Below, one piece after another: positions 1 to 9,260 of a DNA stretch of 20,177 nt. The stretch lies in the NCBI GenBank assembly GCA_000226015.1, contig JH152779.1, forward strand, positions 87,991 through 108,167, written 5' to 3'. The notes under the pieces were generated by a model. The model was not told the origin of the DNA, did not search any database, and saw only the letters and a list, made by a program, of their open reading frames with translations. Position 1 is the first letter of the stretch. Every line of letters starts with the position of its first letter. A program made the translations under genes and the position numbers. Source of the DNA: Mnemiopsis leidyi. Taxonomy: Eukaryota; Ctenophora; Tentaculata; Lobata; Bolinopsidae.

Positions 1-16
1 AAAATATTAGGAAGAT

Positions 17-355
17 CTAATCTTTCTTCTGTGTTCTCTTCCTTCTCGCTTCCCTTGACAGAAAATTTGCCTTCCTGTCAGCCGCACATAAGTCCTTATT
101 TATCCATTGGCCACTAGCAGTTTTGTGGCCTTTGCCATCTTTACTCCACTCATTAACCAGTTCTTCATCTTTAAGCTTGATGATAAGTGGTCTACAGTAT
201 TCTGGCTTGGATTCATCAATTTTCCCTGCCCTCCAACACACTTCTATGTCTTTAGCAGGTATCCCCAAAGTACTGCTGCAGTATTTCAGGTCCTCTTTTT
301 TCTTGTCTTCTGGTACAGACTCCTTCTTTGGTTCGGGATAGCCACATAATGGATT
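17..355 (-). pseudogene. LINE retrotransposon ORF1-like nucleic-acid-binding protein, fragment
   Basis: This minus-strand reading frame is open for 112 codons from just after an in-frame TAA at 356-358 to a TAG at 17-19, with no natural start codon. A lysine/glutamate-rich head is followed by IEVCWRAGK, a CRPLIIKLKDEE segment, then WINKDLC-A-ADRKANF and a basic tail (REARRKRTQKK). The series 'V-x-R-x-G, K-x-RPLIIKL, W/I-x-KDL, R-x-NF' resembles the single-stranded nucleic-acid-binding part of ORF1 proteins of LINEs. The family assignment is from memory of that pattern, not from a search. It abuts a plus-strand LINE ORF2 remnant at about 350-366, so the piece is truncated and probably inverted. 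A host exon with the same fold cannot be excluded. Confidence 0.5.
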
Positions 356-621
356 TTATTCATGGAAATTCCTCTATCTTTGGAAATTGTAGAGAAAGAA
401 TGGGTCTTGGTGATAACAGTTCCTATTTCTGCCAGAATCAAGAAGATGACCCTTTGCATCAACTATTAAATTGTGAGGAAGTTCAAGACAGCTCACATTT
501 AAACCTCTTGGAAGTTATTGTAAATCCACAAGACTATGTAAATGAAGTTTTACTGCCCGGAGACAGGACTGTTCAGAAAAGATTTATTGAAAGATTTGTT
601 TACGAACAACGAGACAGATAA
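328..621 (+). pseudogene. LINE retrotransposon ORF2 C-terminal fragment (post-RNase H zinc-knuckle region)
   Basis: A plus-strand frame of 97 codons ends at TAA 619-621. From about codon 13 it reads as the tail of a LINE polyprotein: a GNCRERMGLGDNSSYFC stretch, then CQNQEDDPLHQLLNCEEV. This C-x(n)-ED-x-x-H-x4-C arrangement is a degenerate Cys/His knuckle seen at the C-terminus of many LINE ORF2 proteins after the RT and RNase H domains. The closing segment with LLPGDRTVQKRF and a YEQRD end fits such a tail. The catalytic RT domain (the YADD box) is absent, so this is a 5'-truncated dead copy. The first dozen codons probably belong to the neighbouring inverted fragment. Domain identity is inferred by eye. 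Confidence 0.55.
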
Positions 622-1299
622 AGGCAAAATTTTGAACAACCTTCTGAATAGTTGTAGAATAAAAGTTTATATATGTATTAAATGGAACTATTATATAGTC
701 AAGTTTAAATTTAATGGAATTAAGGACTTTTAGATTTATTCTTAAATATTTGATACTATAATCTATTGGGTATTAGGTGCTTTAAGGAGTGTGCGATTTT
801 TTCAAGTCCAATCTTTTGACATATATAATACTCAGTTACTGGTTATTCTAGGTGGATGCAAGTCAGTCAGTTTTATGGTGTTTTAAGTTGCCTTTTGCTA
901 GTTTCTATTCTGTTTTGCTTAGTTTTAGATCCCCATATAGCATATTCTTGTATAGTCGATTTATATTATATTTTAATCGATTTTAGCAGCTAGTATATTC
1001 AAAGGACATATTGCAATAGTTTTCACCTTAAACTTAGTACCTTTTTTAGAAATGTATGATATTGCCTTCTTCAAGAGGCTGGGTTAAACTTAACCTATTT
1101 TGATGAAATAATAATAATACAATTAGAACTATTAGTATCAATGTGTAAGGTATTCATCAAAGGAGTAGTGGAAAAATTGGCACACTGTCAAAATGAGAGA
1201 CTTAGCATTATGACAAACCATGTATGGACACGATTAAGATTCCCAATTTCTATAAGTACAGTGATAGCATTGCGAGGTTTACGGGGGAAAATCATTTTT
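622..1299. other. AT-rich intergenic sequence, nothing recognised
   Basis: No open frame of interest, RNA gene or clear repeat was seen. The start may be the 3' untranslated tail of the LINE remnant that ends at 621, but no poly(A) or short tandem tail marks its end. Confidence 0.4.
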
Positions 1300-1347
1300 A
1301 TGACATTGGACTAAATGACATTGGACTAGATGACATTGGACTAGATG
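1300..1347. repeat. 15-bp tandem repeat, three copies
   Basis: The unit ATGACATTGGACTA(A/G) starts at 1300, 1315 and 1330. The three copies differ only at the last base, and a partial fourth (ATGA) follows. Such low copy number suggests a recent slippage minisatellite. Confidence 0.85.
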
Positions 1348-1426
1348 AAGTGTTACTAGACCTCATCCCAATCCATATGCCATATGAATTGAAATAAAAA
1401 ACAATCTTTCAATCGAGGTATATGTA

Positions 1427-1455
1427 TTATTATATTATATTATATGTATTATAAA
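1427..1455. repeat. AT-rich simple sequence
   Basis: A run of TATTATATTATATTATATG-type sequence with irregular 5-bp periodicity. It is low complexity and no function is indicated. Confidence 0.6.
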
Positions 1456-1576
1456 CTCGGGTTCATAGACAACTAATCTTACAGTGATTTCAAACATTGC
1501 TAGCCTTTTGTTAAAATACTTTCAGCAATGCTGAATGTAAGTTTCTCTTTAAAAGTAGTGCTTGCTTTTTTGTTAA

Positions 1577-2137
1577 TACAGTAAACCCTCGATTTACCGG
1601 GCCTCTCGGGGGAAAGGGTTGAGGCCCGGTAAATAGAGGGGCCCGTTAAATAGAATTTAACGAAAATATGGCCTAATTTTGGCCAAAAATAGTAACTTAA
1701 ATTATTGATAGCTTTATGTAAACGTCATCCTGATCAAATTTTCTGATAAAGGTACTCCTTGAGGGATTTAGAGCTGTGAGAATGGATCCAACGTTCTGAA
1801 TTATATCTTCAATCAGTAATCTCAAGGTCGATCGTTTTATTGTGTATGTATGCCGTGGTTACGTTATATCAGTACACGTGTGTATGAGCTGTCGGCTTGC
1901 ATGTTAAGGTTCTATCACGGTTTCACATGGCGGTATATCATGCTTTAATTGGGTACAGAAGGAGCCGTATTATGTAACGACCCTGAGATTACAAACTTTG
2001 ACATGTGATTTCTTTACAATTTTCAAATTTTGAAAAAAAATTGTGAAAATATTCAAAAATTTCGGGGGAAAGGAAGGAGGCCCGGTAAATAGAGGGACCC
2101 GGTAAATAGAGGCCCGGTAAATCGAGGGTTTACTGTA
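1577..2137. mobile_element. Complete non-autonomous DNA transposon (pogo/Tigger-like MITE) with TA target duplication
   Basis: The left end CAGTAAACCCTCGATTTACC (continuing GGGCCT) begins at 1579. The right end, at 2110-2135, is its exact reverse complement over 26 bp. TA dinucleotides at 1577-1578 and 2136-2137 flank the 557-bp body, as expected for target-site duplication by the Tc1/mariner/pogo superfamily. The CAGT... ends and the CTCG motif resemble pogo/Tigger termini; that assignment is from memory. Inside both ends the motif GGCCCGGTAAATAGAGGG recurs at least four times in one orientation, and GGGGGAAAGG occurs near each end. No transposase frame is present, so the element must have been moved in trans. 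The perfect terminal repeats suggest a fairly young insertion. Confidence 0.9.
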
Positions 2138-2140
2138 TTA

Positions 2141-2204
2141 TCATTGGGGAAATAGTCATTGTAGAAATATTCATTGTAGAAATATTCATTGTAGAAATAT
2201 TCAT
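2141..2204. repeat. 15-bp tandem repeat, four copies
   Basis: The unit TCATTGTAGAAATAT is repeated exactly at 2156, 2171 and 2186. It is preceded by a diverged copy (TCATTGGGGAAATAG) at 2141 and followed by a partial TCAT. The array begins 4 bp after the target duplication of the preceding transposon. Confidence 0.85.
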
Positions 2205-2257
2205 CAATAGATTAACAACAACGACTATTTACTGCCATATTCAAGGTAGGCTACAAC

Positions 2258-5200
2258 ATGCATATGGTCCAACTTGCTTTTGGTGTGCTGGAAAATTGCT
2301 TTGCCGACTATGACACGTTCTCAATAAAGGATCAAAACCGTCTCCTTAATGCACGCAACGATGGTACATTAAGGTTCTTCAACTTAAGCCAGACCAAGGA
2401 TACAAGGATACAGGGATACAAAGGATATGAATTAGTAGCTTATGTAAAAGCATCCAAACAACATTATGTCGGAATGATTGTGGGTAAAAAAGGTAATTCA
2501 TTTTGTTAGTGTTTTTGTCTGACATTTCTAACAATGGTTAACATCTTGCCATGGCCTATTGTGCATCTTAGTAGCATGCACAACATATGTTGTAATTTGT
2601 AACACATAGAAGATCCTTGTATATAATATGTAGTTAATGTGGAACACAATTTTATAAATTTAATTGGATTTTTATAAATTGAATAAGTAATTAAGTGTGG
2701 CGTCACAAATAGTAAATGTTCAGGTTCAAATATAATGCAGATGCGAAACCAAACAAACACAGATGTGCAAAACCCTCAGCAGGATGCTGAACCGATTTTC
2801 AAAGTGTATGGGGAAAACTACAAGGTAAAGAACAATTTTTGATGTACAGTATTACATGTAATTAGAAGACAATGATTAGACTCGGGCTATAATGAAAAGG
2901 AATTAGATATCGTAAATCAAGATGGTTACCAGGACTTGGGACCTGGCCTGGTCAGATTACCCTATATTGATATTAACAATCCATCACTCACTATATTAGG
3001 ATAAATTTTTAGTAAAAATTGTGCAACATTATGCAAAGATGTTGAATAATAATACAAACTGAGCAGAAATTAAGAAAACGTGTTCTATGGTCAAAGGATT
3101 TTAATGTGTAATTTGCCATATACTGGGTGTTTCAAACCAATATCTAACCAATATTTAGTGCTTAAAACAGACCATACAATGTATCGAATTGTCTGTTTAA
3201 AGCACAAAGTATTGATTTGAAATACCCAGTAGTATACTTCCTCCGCATCCTATAATTGAAATACATTCTCACAAGGATTTGGCTGAGATGGCTCTTTGGA
3301 TACTGGAGCAAGATGACAGATTGAGTGGAAAAGATTCGAGCAATGGAAAATTCAAGACGTATGATAATTTTTATGAAATACGATTATAGAATCGTTTGCA
3401 CATTTTTTTGCATCCATCGTTTGGTATTCAACCTTAAATTGTAAACATGATTTGTTCCTAATCAATCCTCTAACTGCTAATCCTCTAACAGCTACAGCCA
3501 CCGTTGAGTTTACAGGGAAACACATCTTCTTTCGACTTTTAGAAGATAGTTTTCTTGTTCACTCAACCGTCACAAAAGAGGATTGATAAAATTTCCCTCA
3601 CTTACAGTGGCCTTACGATGTAGGTCTAGCCAATAAGGCGCCCCTCGGCGTTGAAAAGGCGCCCCACTTACTCATCATCAACATAAAATATGGTTTTAAT
3701 GTTATATAAATAATTATCACCAATCTGCAGGGAGGCCCGTATTTGGTGTTGCTCGAAATATGTTGGTTTGTTGGTTGGTCCTAACGGAGGAACTATCAGA
3801 CAGATAATGGAGAACTCTGGGTGTAGCAGTATCCAGTCTCCCCCTCGAAACGAGAAGATGAAATATTTCACTCTGACTGGTGAGCTATTCATATGAATTT
3901 TGGTTTGACATGATGCAAGTAATCCTGCATAAGATCCATGCTTGCCTCGGATTATCGTGATTAATATGTCAGATAGGATCTACGTTTCGTTCAAGGATCC
4001 ACTTTAAAGACTTAATTCTAAGATAGGGCATCTATTGACAACAGTATTTTCAATAAATAGGATCAACAGAGGAAATAACTAAGGCGTTTTTGGAGATGGA
4101 CTGTTTGATCAGGAAAAAGTACCACAGCGATAATCGGGCTGTTTTCTACAACTCAAACAAAACATGCGACTGTGACAACGTAAGCAATAATAACTCATGC
4201 TCACATAACTTGAAGTGAACCATACTGCGTTGCACTATTAGTTGTTAATAGTTTTTATTGGTTGTTCTGTGCCATATGATATGATCCTGTCTCATATCTA
4301 CAACTTAAAACTGAGCTTTAAGCCCAAAAGAACTGTAAAACTTTAACTAAATATATCGTGCAGCTAACAAACAATCTGCCAATCGCTTAACCCTTTTCAT
4401 CGATAACGATACCCCGTCTAATCTCTAATCTTAGCTTCTATTACCTAATAAGGTGTAATATGTCCATTAAACTCTTCAGGTGTGTGAGAGATTAAAATTG
4501 TGCAAATCCGAGGGAGAAATTCCCAGTGCAACATCCATGAACAACTCACCATTTAGCACGCCAATCGAGAATCACCTCTATTCACCCATCTCATCTACAA
4601 ACTCACCTTACAACAAAATGGTTTTGAATAGCAATTACAACCAATCAGATTTGATTGGAAGAGAAGATTTTGACAATCAAGCCCTGGAAATGAACTACAA
4701 CTACAACTCTCCTATCCCCCACAACAATATCCCTTGCCTGAAGGCAACCCCTTCTATACACGGTTCAAGAGTGTTTGGTGGAAACGCCAATACCGCCAAC
4801 AATTCTTGTCACAGCTCTCCTTTCAACCCACCTAGTCCAATTTCAATTAGTCCCGAGACTTCGATGAACAATAACTACTTGATCGACGATTTTGTTAGAA
4901 TGCTGCTTATGGAGTGTCAAAAAATTCAAGTGAACCAAGACCGCACGATTAAAACTGCATCCTCACCTCACGGGAACAACGTTTCGAGTACCTACTCCTG
5001 CCCTTCTTTTATGAATGGGGCAATTGGTTCTTCAAATAATCTTAAACGGTTTGTGGCAGGAATCATAGCAAATAAAACTGTGTATTTTGTTTTTGATACT
5101 GTGACTAAACGGATTTAATCACTTTTTAGTTAAATAATCAGCATAGGGATTCAGTCTTTACGGTATTTACTCCTACGATTTAATTATAACTTTAAATGTT

Positions 5201-5759
5201 GACATTTTTGATGTTCATCAACGAAATTATTGTATCTCAATTAACACAAAACTTAAATAAGAAAAAAATTAATAACGCTTGTCACAAACATTTTCAGAAT
5301 TCCTGAACTAAAGGGTCACTTACCGATGGAATTTTACTCTGAACTGTCCCGTATGCCTCGTGAAACGTAAGTTTATCAATCGTAACTTGTTTGTATCACT
5401 TATTAAATTATAGTCCGTAAACGTTTTAACTTGAACTGTTTATGTTAAAAATAATTTTTTGCCTAGCGCTGAGCACTCTTCGCTATAAAATCTCATTATG
5501 GTATGCTATGGTTATATTACGTAAGGACCGTTTGACCGGTCAAGCTCTTGTTGCCTTTGGCGCTATAGGCTCGTGTTTATCGAGGAAAAATTCCTCAGGC
5601 TTCGCGTCTCAGTTTTATTTTTTGAGTGGGCTTAAATCGCTATCTGCAGCATTTTACATAAAAGTGACCCTACCAGTTATGTTTATAAATCACGATATAA
5701 TTTTCAGGGTAGGGGGAGAGACGAATCTTCACAACTTCTTCAATGATATCCATTTTTAA
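2258..5759 (+). CDS. MEX-3-like RNA-binding protein with two KH domains (eight inferred exons)
   Basis: Predicted RNA-binding translational regulator. Inferred exons: 2258-2492, 2724-2824, 3276-3358, 3731-3879, 4061-4179, 4480-5048, 5298-5366, 5708-5759. All junctions are GT-AG, phases agree throughout and the total is 1377 nt (458 aa). KH1 (about residues 60-130) has HYVGMIVGKKG, then SNIMQMRNQTNTDV and PIFKVYG. KH2 (about 141-215) has KYVGLLVGPNGGTIRQI and MKYFTLTGSTEEI. The GXXG loops GKKG and GPNG are intact. Paired KH domains with a 'VGLxVGPxG-TI' second loop match the MEX-3 family as I remember it. Residues 230-419 are a low-complexity Asn/Ser/Pro-rich tail. No RING finger, which vertebrate MEX3 proteins have, is visible. 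The start at ATG 2258 follows an in-frame TAA near 2212, but an upstream exon is possible. The weakest junctions are the exon 6 donor (GTTTGT) and the last exon. Confidence 0.75.
3121..3231. mobile_element. Short hairpin MITE in intron 2 of the KH gene
   Basis: The left end CTGGGTGTTTCAAACCAATA (from 3123) and the right end TATTGATTTGAAATACCCAG (to 3229) are imperfect reverse complements, bounded by TA at 3121-3122 and 3230-3231. The pairing continues inward through GTGCTTAAAACAGA and TCTGTTTAAAGCAC, so nearly the whole 107 bp folds into one stem. This fits a mariner-type MITE. It lies about 45 bp before the acceptor of exon 3. Confidence 0.75.
3461..3587. repeat. Degenerate hairpin element in intron 3 of the KH gene
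   Basis: ATCAATCCTCT at 3461 pairs with AGAGGATTGAT ending at 3587. Further in, ACCGTTGAGT pairs with ACTCAACCGT (with one mismatch), and ATCTTCT near 3526 pairs with AGAAGAT at 3541. The arms are interrupted by unpaired inserts, so this looks like an old MITE-like palindrome. No convincing target duplication was found. Confidence 0.55.
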
Positions 5760-5781
5760 CTCCATCAAGACCACAGCTAGA

Positions 5782-5913
5782 GGCAACATTTAAGTGTGGT
5801 AAAAATTTCAAATTATCAGAAAACATTTTTGCAAGTTTAACGACCTTGTTAGACATAATCAAGCGGAAAAGTTTATTGTGCGACACCGCGTTATTTACCA
5901 CATAAATGTTGCC
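5782..5913. repeat. Inverted repeat flanking about 90 bp, MITE-like
   Basis: GGCAACATTTAAGTGTGGTA at 5782 and TACCACATAAATGTTGCC ending near 5912 are inverted repeats differing by a two-base gap. The 90-bp interior shows no other pairing or reading frame. It begins just after the proposed stop codon of the KH gene and would lie in its 3' UTR. Confidence 0.6.
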
Positions 5914-6142
5914 CTTGAAGAAGGATTATGCTCGAATGATCGACCTTTCACAGCACACAGACCATTGGCCTACTTCAACTGTATGTGACCACTCATGCCA
6001 GCTGTAAATCATACTACAATTCTTCGTCGTCTATAGTGACTCAGTAATATTTATATTTGTTTGATTCACGAGTTTATGTTAATTGCCACGTTGGCTTTAA
6101 TTTATTGCGAAAGTTATTACGCAAAAGTTATTACGTACACTT

Positions 6143-6235
6143 GCACTAGTATAGTTCCTAGTGAGTCAATCGTTACAAAAAATCTATTAATGATTTTCTG
6201 TAAAGATTGACTCACTTGGAACTATTATAGTTTTG
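6143..6235. mobile_element. Near-perfect hairpin, MITE-like
   Basis: The left arm 6143-6184 (containing TAGTTCCTAGTGAGTCAATC) and the right arm 6192-6235 (GATTGACTCACTTGGAACTA) pair along about 42 bp with few mismatches around a loop of roughly 8 nt. Flanking TTACGCAAAA at about 6118 and TTTTGCGTAA at about 6231 also pair, so the original element may span about 6117-6240 with a small insertion on the left side. Confidence 0.7.
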
Positions 6236-6825
6236 CGTAAGAATTACTTAAGATTTAAAATTAAGTTATAATATGTATTATATCAGTATTATATGAGTAT
6301 TCCATGGTGTGTACCGAGCACATAGATAAAAAGTGCATTACTCTGTGTAGCATGATGTTCATTCCATTTGCTAGAATCCCCAAAATCTGATATAGGAACA
6401 CTCAGAAGTTCTCTGATGCATGCAAATTTCCTGCATTTGCTATTTTCAACACTCAAAAATTACGCTTTAGTTTTACACGGCTCATGCCCCACAGAGTGTG
6501 CATTAATCGACGGGAAACGCCACAACTTCTAATTTGACATCCGAAGAGTTTTATTGTCCTTTGCAGCTTCGTGAGCCAATATAAGTTTGGTAGTTATGAC
6601 AAATGGCTTTTGAGTTATGAACGAGAACAGCTTGGACAAATATTTTGGAAAACCTTTTGAAAATAAAGGGGATTCAGTGACTAAGATCTGAAAAACGTGA
6701 TGGCAAAACGAACTTGTGGTTTGTCAGTGATGATTTAGTCGCATCTTTAAACCACGTTTGCCTCTCTCCTGATTACAGATAATTATACTGAAAGTTGCTG
6801 ATACCCTTTAATTTACTTTCTGTTT

Positions 6826-6859
6826 TCTATTTATTTATTTATTTATTTATCTATCTATA
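6826..6859. repeat. (TTTA)n / (TCTA)n microsatellite
   Basis: About six copies of TTTA run into three copies of TCTA. It ends 11 bp before the next hairpin element. Confidence 0.8.
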
Positions 6860-6870
6860 GACTATAAACG

Positions 6871-7016
6871 TCAGAATTAGTGCGGAGGAGACAGATATGT
6901 TTTTTTGCCATGCGTCAGCGTTTCTGGAAATTGATTGGTCATAGGTATATAACTTCTCATTGGTCAATCGCTGTCACGTTATGGAAAAATATCTGACTCC
7001 TCCTAAAGAATTCTGA
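6871..7016. mobile_element. 146-bp palindromic MITE-like element
   Basis: TCAGAATT at 6871 pairs with AATTCTGA ending at 7016. Inward, GGAGGAGACAGATAT pairs with ATATCTGACTCCTCC, CATGCGTCAGCG with CGCTGTCACGTTATG, and ATTGATTGGTCAT with the ATTGGTCAAT segment near 6958. Almost the whole element is one stem with mismatches and a central loop near GTATATAACTTC. Its ends differ from those of the other hairpins in the window, so it is a separate family. No clear target duplication was seen. Confidence 0.7.
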
Positions 7017-7390
7017 GGTCCATTTATCTATTTATTGTCATTTTCGTCGTGACTTGACTGTGAGATGTTCGAGTGATAATTATAATGATCTTGTGAAGCA
7101 TAAATAAATCGGTAAATCTACAACAGTGCACCCTTTCACGTCTAATTTTACAATTTAAAATTGATTATTTACTAACTGAGCTATTTGTTGTATGCCAAAG
7201 ATTTTCAAAAACACGATCGAATATTTATCAAACTGTTGTAGAATTATTGATTTATAGTTATTTGCTTCGTTGAAGAATTAAGCAAACTTCGCTTTTTAAG
7301 TTTTAGCTTTGAAGACTTAAGTTGTTCCCATTACTTACAAACTGTGTAAAGAAACGTATGACTTACTACAAATCTGTAAGTTGTCCCATA
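7017..7390. other. Intergenic or intronic AT-rich sequence
   Basis: No gene, RNA or repeat was recognised. If the exon candidate at 7406 is real, this stretch is intronic. Confidence 0.35.
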
Positions 7391-7405
7391 AAGATTTACA
7401 ATCAG

Positions 7406-7616
7406 CGTTACAGTAATCTTCGCGTTTCACTTGACAAAAGATGTGCGTAACTACCTGTTACTGAAAACAGATTATATGCCTTTTCACACGCCAATTTTGG
7501 TGAATGTGTTTAGCCTTGCAAGTCCTCAAGCCCAAGCAGCCATGGAAGTTAAAAACGTGAATTTATGCAAACCAAGAAAAATACATGACGTTGCCATGAC
7601 TAAACAAATGCAATAA
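7406..7616 (+). CDS. Candidate alternative 3' exon or small unrecognised gene fragment
   Basis: A plus-strand frame is open from 7391 to TAA 7614-7616. Starting after the acceptor-like ATCAG at 7401-7405 it gives 69 residues (including LTKDVRNYLLLKTDY and ASPQAQAAMEVKN) with a plausible codon mix. The stop codon overlaps an AATAAA at 7612-7617, a possible poly(A) signal. Its phase (one leading base) would fit the AC|GT donor that ends exon 7 of the KH gene at 5366, making it an alternative last exon to 5708-5759. The match could be chance (one in three), the polypyrimidine tract is poor, and no family is recognised. Confidence 0.25.
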
Positions 7617-8053
7617 ATGCTCGCTATAAGCTAACACCTTGAAGCTCAGATAAGGGGAGAGCGAGGGGGAGGTGTTGAACCTTGGCAGCCTTGTCCTAAG
7701 CAAAACGATTTTTTTTCAGTTCAACTTGAAACGATTGGTTAGGACTCTAAATTGGCGTTTAATCGCCGCAAAAAGAATAACTTCCAATACAATATTTGCT
7801 TGTTTTTGGAGTTCAAGTGAAAACGAATTTTGTCGTTTTATATTTTAATCTTTGTGAATTCATGGGACAACTTAGAATGATGCTTATAATATGTTTGTAT
7901 CGTAAAATGCCATTTTTATGGTAAGGTTAAACGAAGCCTTCTTCTGACTTGCTTCTATTATATATGAGTATATGTAATGTTTTTATGCCAATGTAATTGT
8001 TATCTTGACTTTTTAGTTTTATCTATTATGATTAATTTTCTGAATTATTAAGT
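7617..8053. other. Intergenic, nothing recognised
   Basis: No supported gene or repeat. It becomes increasingly AT-rich toward the satellite. Confidence 0.35.
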
Positions 8054-8188
8054 ATATTATTCAATATTCATGCAATATTTAAGTTTAAGTGATATTATTC
8101 AATATTCAAGCAATATTTAAGTTTAATTGATATTATTTAATATTCAAGCAATATTTATGTGATATTATTCAATAATCAAGCAATATTG
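8054..8188. repeat. 38-bp satellite, four copies
   Basis: Copies begin ATATTATT(C/T)AATATTCA at 8054, 8092 and 8130 (exactly 38 bp apart) and at 8162. The interval to the fourth copy is 32 bp because its predecessor lost the AAGTTT segment. Each copy holds the near-palindrome AATATTCAAGCAATATT. Confidence 0.85.
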
Positions 8189-8858
8189 TTGTTCTGCAAC
8201 ATAACGCCTAATAGAGATGTTCATACTTTGGGTAGGAGTTTGATTTACCTGTTTCGCCTGACATTGTTTTGTCGAAACTGACTGATCAATAATTGCCGTC
8301 GTTCACATGAGAGTATTTGCGCAGTTTAACTACTGTTCCCAAAATGACCCCAAAATGCTTGACTCCTACACAAATTGTGGACGTCGTTGAGCTTTTATTT
8401 GGACTGGATGTAAATATCAAGAAAAGGATAATACTTATGGGTTGATACTGCTCTAAAATCTTCTTAGGTCACACCTTCAACACTTCAAATTCTCATTGAA
8501 CCGGTTAAACGACCGATTGATGGATGGTTTTGAACCACTAACAAGTACTCATACCACGTTCATGAGTAAATTGACGATGTGATCTTTGTGTCCTACATTG
8601 AAAATTAGAAGTTCGGGCTAAAAATTTTCGAAAAAGCCAAAAACATGTATTAGCTAAGTGCTATTTTTTAAAAGATAGACCGAATATTTCAACAGCACAA
8701 TCATTCAGAAATTTGAAAAACATCAATTTGGAATTATGCTAGAACACATCGCATCAGGCGTTTTCCCTTTGTGATGATGCTTTGTCCACGATCCTACTTA
8801 CTCAAGGTAGGTTTGGTAGGGGTCACTTCTGGGAAACAGTATCATGTACGTCCTCCGT
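8189..8858. other. Intergenic, nothing firmly recognised
   Basis: No open frame was supported. The last part, next to 8859, is probably the 3' UTR of the LINE copy that reads on the minus strand. Confidence 0.35.
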
Positions 8859-9260
8859 CTACGCTTGGTGGCGATATTTTTGTCGATTCCACTCCAAAAG
8901 CGAGTTATTTGTAGCAGGGCTGTAACTATCTAGTGGTGGAGTGTCTGGGAAGCTTTCCAGGAACTTTCCCAAGGCAATCTTAAAGGGCTCCAGAGCAGTG
9001 TGATTATTAATACTGGCTGGTAGGAGGTTCCAAAGCTTTGCTACCCGCACAACGAACGAGTTTTCGTGATGGGATGCAATAGGTCGTTGTGCTGACTTGT
9101 TTGTTGGTGGAACTATCGCTCTTTTACCATGTCTCAGGGTGTCTTCCATTAGAATATAATGGGTATTTATGTCGTTGGGAGGTCTCCCGTTCAAGATTTC
9201 CCGTGAGTTTAGAATATGATGGGTACGAACGTAGCCGTTTCGATGTTGATAATGCGAGAG
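8859..9260 (-). pseudogene. LINE reverse transcriptase, C-terminal fragment
   Basis: The minus-strand frame ends at 8859 and can be followed upstream to about 9260. Its best part covers 112 codons: ILNGRPPND, then HGKRAIVPPTNKSAQRP, then SFVVRVAKLWNLLPASI and ALEPFKIALGKFL. The order 'NG-x-P-N', 'a-x-LWN-x-LP-x-x-v', 'FK-x-x-L-x-x-FL' is the familiar end of LINE ORF2 proteins of the CR1/Jockey-like group, after the RT thumb. The RT catalytic core and the endonuclease domain are missing, so the copy is 5'-truncated. Upstream of about 9260 the frame loses similarity. The C-terminal chemistry differs from the ORF2 tail at 328-621, so these are two LINE families. Confidence 0.7.

Noticed and set aside
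123-349. Plus-strand open frames of 72-80 codons at the window start
   Set aside because: They lie antisense to the ORF1-like frame, which has better composition and a recognisable motif order.
2506-2760. 84-codon minus-strand frame
   Set aside because: It lies mostly in intron 1 of the KH gene on the opposite strand and has low-complexity content with no motif.
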